In this document: in pieces, positions 59,358-64,000 of the stretch
Position numbering within the stretch: the first letter of the stretch is position 1
Layout of the letters: the number at the start of each line of letters is the position of its first letter
NCBI GenBank assembly: GCA_035555315.1
Contig: DATMGU010000044.1
Location: 62,001-126,000 of the forward strand
Reading direction: 5' to 3'
DNA length: 64,000 bases
From: DATMGU01 sp035555315
GTDB taxonomy: Bacteria; Pseudomonadota; Alphaproteobacteria; ATCC43930; CGMCC-115725
Made by a program: the position numbers and the translations under genes
The notes under the pieces: model-generated
Seen by the model: only the letters and a program-made list of their open reading frames with translations
What the model was told of the DNA's origin: nothing
Database searches by the model: none

Positions 59358-60443
59358 GTGAAAACCAAGGCCGCGGTCTGCCGGGAATTTTCCAAACCCC
59401 TGATCATCGAAGACCTTGAGATCGCCGAGCCGGGTCCCGGCGAGATCCGTGTCAGGCTGGCGGCCTGCGCCATCTGTCATAGCGACATCCTCTACATGGA
59501 AGGCGCCTGGGGCGGTCCGCTGCCCGCGGTATTCGGCCATGAGGCGGCCGGCATCGTCGAGTCGGTCGGCCCCGGCGTCGCGGGACCACGGCCGGGCGAC
59601 CATGTCGTCGTGGCGCTGATCCGCTCCTGCGGCCATTGTCACTATTGCGCGCAAGGCGACCAAGTGCTGTGCGAGACCAGTTTCCCGCTCGATGGGCGGA
59701 GCCCCTTGGCGACGCGCGACGGTGAATCGATCGCCCAGGGGCTGCGCACCGGCGCCTTTGCCGAGCATGTCGTGGTCGATGCCTCGCAGGTGGTGGTGAT
59801 CCCGCGCGATGTGCCGCTGGCGAGCGCCGCCCTCCTCGCTTGCGGGGTGATCACGGGGCTGGGGGCGGTGACCAACACCGCGAAGGTGCCACCGGGGGCC
59901 AGCGTGGTGGTGATCGGTGCCGGCGGGGTCGGGCTCAACAGCGTGCAGGGGGCGGCCCTCAGCGGCGCGCGGCTGATCATCGCCGTCGACATCGTCGACG
60001 ACAAGCTGGCGGCGGCGCGTCGGTTCGGGGCGACCCACACGGTGAATGGCCGGGTGGAGGACGCCACGGCGGCGGTGATGGCGCTGACCCAGGGGCGCGG
60101 CGCGGATTATGTGTTCGTCACGGTCGGCGTCAAATCCGCCTTCGAGCAAGCCTTCGGCTATATCACCAAGGCCGGCAGCGTGGTGATCGTCGGCATGCCG
60201 GCGACCGGCGTCATGACCGAATTCGATCCTGGCACGCTCGCCGCCTGGAACCAGCGGGTGTTGGGCAGCAAGATGGGCTCGGCCCGTCTCGCCATCGATG
60301 TGCCGATGCTGGTCGACCTCTATCGCCAAGGCCGGCTCAAGCTCGACGAGCTGATTTCGGAACGCTATGCGCTGGCCGACATCAACGCCGCCATCGCCTC
60401 GGCCAAGGCGGGGCATGTGCTGCGCAACGTCATCATGTTCTAA
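59358..60443 (+). CDS. Zinc-dependent alcohol dehydrogenase (class III-like MDR)
   Basis: The product is 361 residues from a GTG with GGAGGG upstream. Catalytic zinc ligands are in ACAICHSDI and FGHEAAG. The structural zinc site is partial (CGHCHYCAQGDQVLC). The cofactor motif VIGAGGVGLNSVQGA is near residue 195. It oxidises an alcohol with NAD. It is spaced 13 nt from the enolase-family gene and follows the reductase at 65 bp, so it may belong to the lipid operon or to a separate sugar-acid unit. Confidence 0.9.
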   Translation: MKTKAAVCREFSKPLIIEDLEIAEPGPGEIRVRLAACAICHSDILYMEGAWGGPLPAVFGHEAAGIVESVGPGVAGPRPGDHVVVALIRSCGHCHYCAQGDQVLCETSFPLDGRSPLATRDGESIAQGLRTGAFAEHVVVDASQVVVIPRDVPLASAALLACGVITGLGAVTNTAKVPPGASVVVIGAGGVGLNSVQGAALSGARLIIAVDIVDDKLAAARRFGATHTVNGRVEDATAAVMALTQGRGADYVFVTVGVKSAFEQAFGYITKAGSVVIVGMPATGVMTEFDPGTLAAWNQRVLGSKMGSARLAIDVPMLVDLYRQGRLKLDELISERYALADINAAIASAKAGHVLRNVIMF

Positions 60444-60456
60444 GGGGGCGCCGATC

Positions 60457-61668
60457 ATGCGGATCAAGGATCTCAAGACCTTCGTGGTCGGCAACCCGCC
60501 GCCGCATTTCGGCGGGCGCTATTTCATCTTTCTGAAACTCGTCACCGATGACGGCATCGAAGGCGTCGGCGAGGTCTATAGCGCCACCTTTGGGCCGCAT
60601 GTGGTGGCGCGCATGATCGAGGATGTGTTCGAGCACCACGTGCTGGGCGCCGATCCGTTCAAGATCGAGACGCTGTGGCGCAATGTCTATGGCCGCGGCT
60701 ATTCGTTGCGTCCGGATATTTCGCTGATGGGCGTGCTCAGCGGTATCGAGATGGCCTGCTGGGACATCATCGGCAAGGCGCTGAACAAGCCAATCTATGA
60801 CCTGCTCGGCGGCAAGGTGCATGAACGCCTGCGCTCCTACACCTATCTTTATCCCGATCCGGGCGAGCCCGACGCGGCGGGCGATGCCGCGGTGTATCGC
60901 GACCCCGATCTCGCGGCGGAGCGGGCGGCCGCCTATGTGGCGATGGGCTTCACCGCCGTGAAATTCGACCCGGCGGGGCCGTATTCGTCCTTCGATCCGC
61001 GCCAGCCAAGCCTGGAACGGCTGGAACTATCGGCGACGTTTTGTCGGAAGCTGCGCGAGGCGGTCGGCACCAAATGCGATCTGCTGTTCGGCACCCACGG
61101 CCAATTCACCGCCTCCGGTGCCATCCGGCTGGCGCGGCGGATCGAGCCCTACGACCCGCTCTGGTTCGAGGAGCCGACGCCGCCGGAAATGCCGGAGGAG
61201 ATGGCGCGGGTGGCGCGGCAGACCAGCATCCCGATCGCCACGGGCGAACGGCTGACCACCAAATACGAATTCAGCCGTGTGCTGGAATTGGGGGCGGCCT
61301 CGATCCTGCAGATGGCGCTGGGACGTGTCGGCGGCATCCTGGAAGCCAAGAAGATAGCCGGCATGGCCGAAGCCCATTACGCCCAGGTGGCGCCGCACCT
61401 CTATTGCGGGCCGATCGAAGGCGCCGCCAACATCCAGTTGAGCGCCTGCATCCCGAATTTCCTCATTCTGGAAAGCATCCAGACCTGGGGCGGATTTCAC
61501 GCGCGCCTGTTGAAGAAGCCGATTCAGTGGGAGGACGGCTATGTGATCCCGCCAAGCGGGCCGGGGCTGGGTGTCGAATTGGACGAGGCGGTGGCGGCGA
61601 ACCACCCCTATACCGACACGGCGCTGCATCTGACGATGGCGGCGGGGCCGGCCGCTTGGAACGCCTGA
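60457..61668 (+). CDS. Enolase-superfamily (mandelate racemase/MLE-type) sugar-acid dehydratase
   Basis: The product is 403 residues from the ATG at 60457. It has the capping domain, then the barrel with metal ligands in DLLFGTHGQ (Asp), WFEEPTPPE (Glu) and ATGERL (Glu), and a catalytic His in QVAPHLYCGP. This arrangement is that of galactonate/gluconate-type dehydratases. Its direct neighbour is a zinc alcohol dehydrogenase, which together would suit sugar-acid breakdown. The substrate is not readable. Confidence 0.88.
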   Translation: MRIKDLKTFVVGNPPPHFGGRYFIFLKLVTDDGIEGVGEVYSATFGPHVVARMIEDVFEHHVLGADPFKIETLWRNVYGRGYSLRPDISLMGVLSGIEMACWDIIGKALNKPIYDLLGGKVHERLRSYTYLYPDPGEPDAAGDAAVYRDPDLAAERAAAYVAMGFTAVKFDPAGPYSSFDPRQPSLERLELSATFCRKLREAVGTKCDLLFGTHGQFTASGAIRLARRIEPYDPLWFEEPTPPEMPEEMARVARQTSIPIATGERLTTKYEFSRVLELGAASILQMALGRVGGILEAKKIAGMAEAHYAQVAPHLYCGPIEGAANIQLSACIPNFLILESIQTWGGFHARLLKKPIQWEDGYVIPPSGPGLGVELDEAVAANHPYTDTALHLTMAAGPAAWNA

Positions 61669-62001
61669 CGGCGCCCGTGCGCGAGCCCGGACCCATCGTA
61701 GCGATGGGCCAGCAGCGGATTATCTAATGGACTTCAGAAAAAGCCCGATGGCAGGTTGGTACTGTGTGTGCATATCAACCAAAACGAGGTAGTGCAGGGG
61801 CGGTCGTACGACGGCAAGGTGGATGCCGATCGTTCAACCGTCGGAACGCGTTTGCAAAGTTTCGCCGAATGAACCTAGATCATGTGCGAATGGTCACCAG
61901 GGATGGGTCGATCGACCTTAAGAGCGATCGCGTGGTTCCGGCCTGACAAGAGGCGCCGACATATAAGCTGCCGAATGGACCAATAGAGGGGTGGGAATAG
62001 A
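61669..62001. other. Intergenic region
   Basis: Apart from the hairpin at 61692-61708, nothing gene-like is convincing in these 333 bp. A 60-codon frame at 61764-61946 has no ribosome-binding site or family features. The promoter for the binding-protein operon should be here. Confidence 0.6.
61692..61708 (+). terminator. Possible terminator hairpin
   Basis: CCCATCG-TAG-CGATGGG lies 24 bp after the enolase-family stop. There is no T-run after it, so an intrinsic terminator is uncertain. Confidence 0.35.
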
Positions 62002-63588
62002 ATGAGCGAACTGGATGATCTGAAGCGGCAATACGCGAATGGCCGTCTGTCGCGCCGTGATTTCATGGGCCGCGCGGCGGCGCTGGGCGTGGGAGCCGCC
62101 CTTTTGTCGAGCATGGTGCCCGATCTCGCCATGGCCGCGGATGCCCCGCGTAAGGGCGGCGTCCTGCGCCTCGGCATGGGCGGCGGCAGCACGACCGACA
62201 GCTTGGACCCGCGCACCTATGACGAATCCGTGGCGCTTGCCTGCGGCTTCGCGCTTTTCAACACGTTGATCGAGAACGGTCCGGATAATAAGCCGATACC
62301 GTCATTGGCCGAGAGCTGGGAAGCGAAGCCCGGTGCCGCGGAGTGGATCTTCACCCTGCGCAAGGGCGTCACCTTCAGCAACGGCAAGGCGTTCACCGCC
62401 GACGACGCGATTTATTCGCTGAACCTGCATCGCGGGGCGTCGAAATCGGGCGCCTCCGCCCAGATGAAGTCGGTCACCGACATCAAGAAGCTGGATGATA
62501 ACAAGATCCAGGTGACCTTGGCGTCGGGCGACGCCGACTTCCCCTACATCTTCACCGATTACCACATGCACATGGTGCCGGACGGCTTCACCGATTTCTC
62601 GAAGCCGATCGGCACCGGCGCATTCGAGCTGGTGAGTTTCGATCCCGGCGTACGGATCGTCTTCAAGCGGACCCGGGAGTTTTGGAAGACCGGTCGCGGC
62701 CATCTGGACGGCCTCGAGATTACTGTCATCAACGATTCCAGCGCACGTCTCAACGCGCTGATCTCGGGTCAGGTCGATGCGATCAACCGCCTCGATCCCA
62801 AGGCCATCGCCACCGTCAAGAAATCGTCGAAGCTTGAGGTCGTTCAGGCGCCGGGCGGTTGGTTCCCGATCATTTCCATGTTCATCGACGCCGAACCCTA
62901 CAGCAATGTGGATGTGCGTCAGGCGTTGCGTTACGGGCTCAACCGCGAAGCGGTGCTGAAGACGATGTTCGCCGGCTATGGCACGCTGGGCAATGACCAT
63001 CCGATCCCCAAGGGCGATCCGTACCACAATCCGAATCTGCCGCAGATCGCCTACGATCCGGACAAGGCCAAGTTCCACTTCAAGAAGGCGGGGCTCAGCA
63101 ACCCGACCATTCTGCTCTCGGCGTCCGATGCGGCGTTCGGCGGCGCGGTCGACATGGCGACCCTCTTTCAGGCGAACGCCGCCAAGGCCGATATCAAGAT
63201 CGACGTGCGGAAAGAGCCGGCGGACGGTTTCTTCACCAATGTCTGGCTGAAAAAGCCGTTCGTGACGAGCTATTGGGGCGGCCGACCGTCGGCGACCCAG
63301 ATGCTGTCCGTCGCGTTCAAATCCGACGCGCCCTGGAACGAGACCCATTGGAAACGGCCGGATTTCGACAAGCTGTTGTCCGATGCCAAGAGCGAGTTGG
63401 ATGAGGCGAAGCGCAAGGACTACATCTGGACAATGCAGAAGATGCTGCATGACGAGGGGGCTGCGATCATCCCGGTGTTCCGTGATTGGCTCGACGCCCA
63501 TAGCTCCAAGGTCGGCGGCCTTACCCCGCATAGCGGCTTCGACATGGATAATGGACTTGTCGCGGAGAAGATTTGGCTGAAGGCCTGA
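62002..63588 (+). CDS. ABC transporter family 5 (dipeptide/oligopeptide-type) substrate-binding protein
   Basis: The product is 528 residues. It has a Tat signal (SRRDFMGRAAALG, cleaved near MAAD), so it is exported folded. Family 5 features include LDPRTYDESV, the FTADDAIYSLN segment and the C-terminal GLTPHSGF. It would bind peptides, opines or similar ligands for the permease encoded 4 nt downstream. Confidence 0.92.
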   Translation: MSELDDLKRQYANGRLSRRDFMGRAAALGVGAALLSSMVPDLAMAADAPRKGGVLRLGMGGGSTTDSLDPRTYDESVALACGFALFNTLIENGPDNKPIPSLAESWEAKPGAAEWIFTLRKGVTFSNGKAFTADDAIYSLNLHRGASKSGASAQMKSVTDIKKLDDNKIQVTLASGDADFPYIFTDYHMHMVPDGFTDFSKPIGTGAFELVSFDPGVRIVFKRTREFWKTGRGHLDGLEITVINDSSARLNALISGQVDAINRLDPKAIATVKKSSKLEVVQAPGGWFPIISMFIDAEPYSNVDVRQALRYGLNREAVLKTMFAGYGTLGNDHPIPKGDPYHNPNLPQIAYDPDKAKFHFKKAGLSNPTILLSASDAAFGGAVDMATLFQANAAKADIKIDVRKEPADGFFTNVWLKKPFVTSYWGGRPSATQMLSVAFKSDAPWNETHWKRPDFDKLLSDAKSELDEAKRKDYIWTMQKMLHDEGAAIIPVFRDWLDAHSSKVGGLTPHSGFDMDNGLVAEKIWLKA

Positions 63589-63592
63589 ACCC

Positions 63593-64000
63593 TTGTTCAG
63601 GCTGATCGGCCAAAGGCTGGTCCTGGGTCTGCTGACGCTGATGGCGGCTTCCCTGCTCATTTTCGCGAGCACGGAAATCCTGCCGGGCGATCTGGCGTCG
63701 GCGATCCTGCAGAACAGTGCCACCCCGGAAAACCTCGCGGAAATGCGCAGGGAACTGGGCCTCGATCGGCCGGCGCCGGTCCGCTATGCCGAATGGCTGA
63801 ACGGCGCCGCCCATGGCGATCTGGGGCACTCGCTGGCCAGCCATCGGGATGTGGTCGAGGAAATCGCGCCGCGCTTGCGCAATACGCTGTTGCTGGCGGC
63901 TTACGCCGCCATCATCGCGATACCGCTGGCCATCGGCTTGGGGCTGTTCGCGGCGATGCGCCCGGGCAGCTCCTTCGACCGATCCGCCAATATCGTCATT
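63593..64000 (+). CDS. ABC transporter permease (DppB-like), cut by the window end
   Basis: A frame opens with TTG at 63593, four bases after the binding-protein stop, and stays open for 136 codons to the window edge. It starts LFRLIGQRLVLGLLTLMAASLLIF, a membrane helix. It continues with ILPGDLASAIL, RELGLDRPAPVRYAEWL and GDLGHSLASHRDV, all DppB-type permease features, then a second helix. The remainder lies outside the window. Confidence 0.9.
   Translation, partial: MFRLIGQRLVLGLLTLMAASLLIFASTEILPGDLASAILQNSATPENLAEMRRELGLDRPAPVRYAEWLNGAAHGDLGHSLASHRDVVEEIAPRLRNTLLLAAYAAIIAIPLAIGLGLFAAMRPGSSFDRSANIVI

Noticed and set aside
61764..61946. 60-codon frame before the family 5 binding protein
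   Set aside because: It has no ribosome-binding site and no family similarity; it may be part of a leader but cannot be supported.

Overview
The window looks like chromosomal DNA from a GC-rich, free-living Gram-negative alphaproteobacterium. The evidence is frequent ATGA/GTGA gene overlaps, a LolA-type carrier, Tat- and Sec-exported binding proteins, an FkbM methyltransferase, BrnTA and HigBA modules, a DctP-type binding protein, and a 36-bp CRISPR repeat whose minus-strand sequence begins GTTG, as type II-C repeats do. A Rhodospirillales-like host would fit, but no rRNA or other taxonomic marker is present, so placement below class is a guess.

Layout. (1) Positions 1-3085: the right-hand part of a CRISPR array with 27 full repeats and one partial repeat. 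It is followed by a minus-strand MNT/HEPN toxin-antitoxin pair, a single detached CRISPR repeat just upstream of that pair, and a 225-bp run of back-to-back hairpins. No cas gene lies in the window. (2) Positions 3084-13848: a minus-strand operon of twelve genes, nearly all overlapping or closely spaced. It encodes an ACP, a membrane protein, an acyl-ACP/CoA ligase, a hotdog dehydratase, a lysophospholipid-type acyltransferase, a LolA-like carrier, an MMPL exporter, a NodB-type deacetylase, a ketosynthase with its chain-length-factor partner, a second dehydratase and a ketoreductase. This is the gene content of aryl-polyene-type, membrane-anchored polyene pathways, in a reduced form. (3) Positions 14011-32797: an EthD-like protein, a gamma-glutamyltransferase homologue, envelope and surface genes, a quinone oxidoreductase with a divergent LysR, a PAS histidine kinase, and a same-strand run (binding protein, NodB deacetylase, amidohydrolase, CobW GTPase, dihaem cytochrome c, LLM flavin monooxygenase) that looks like a catabolic unit. 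(4) Positions 33205-35640: a lipoprotein followed by a toxin-antitoxin graveyard, with a chimeric antitoxin fragment, a decapitated higB, an intact higA, an intact brnTA, a ribbon-helix-helix antitoxin and a stray higA tail.

(5) Positions 35691-50888: an orphan DctP binding protein, a lipoprotein, a DUF2079 membrane protein, a methyltransferase and a tyrosine phosphatase. These are followed by a MauG-like peroxidase, cupredoxin and chemoreceptor operon, a solitary histidine ammonia-lyase with a DMT exporter, and divergent katG/oxyR with an ATAG-N7-CTAT site between them. (6) Positions 50999-61668: a 1300-residue hybrid histidine kinase. Divergent from it is a second lipid-type operon (ACP, ketosynthase, serine-palmitoyltransferase-like PLP enzyme, NAD-dependent reductase), followed by a zinc alcohol dehydrogenase and an enolase-superfamily dehydratase. 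(7) Positions 62002-64000: a Tat-exported family 5 binding protein and the start of its ABC permease, cut by the window edge.

The observations most worth following are the CRISPR repeat that appears to serve as a promoter for the MNT/HEPN pair, on the same strand as the array; the reduced polyene operon; the ACP-KS-SPT-like-reductase operon; the mosaic toxin-antitoxin island; and a repeated pattern of 12-27 bp tandem duplications at gene boundaries and in termini.
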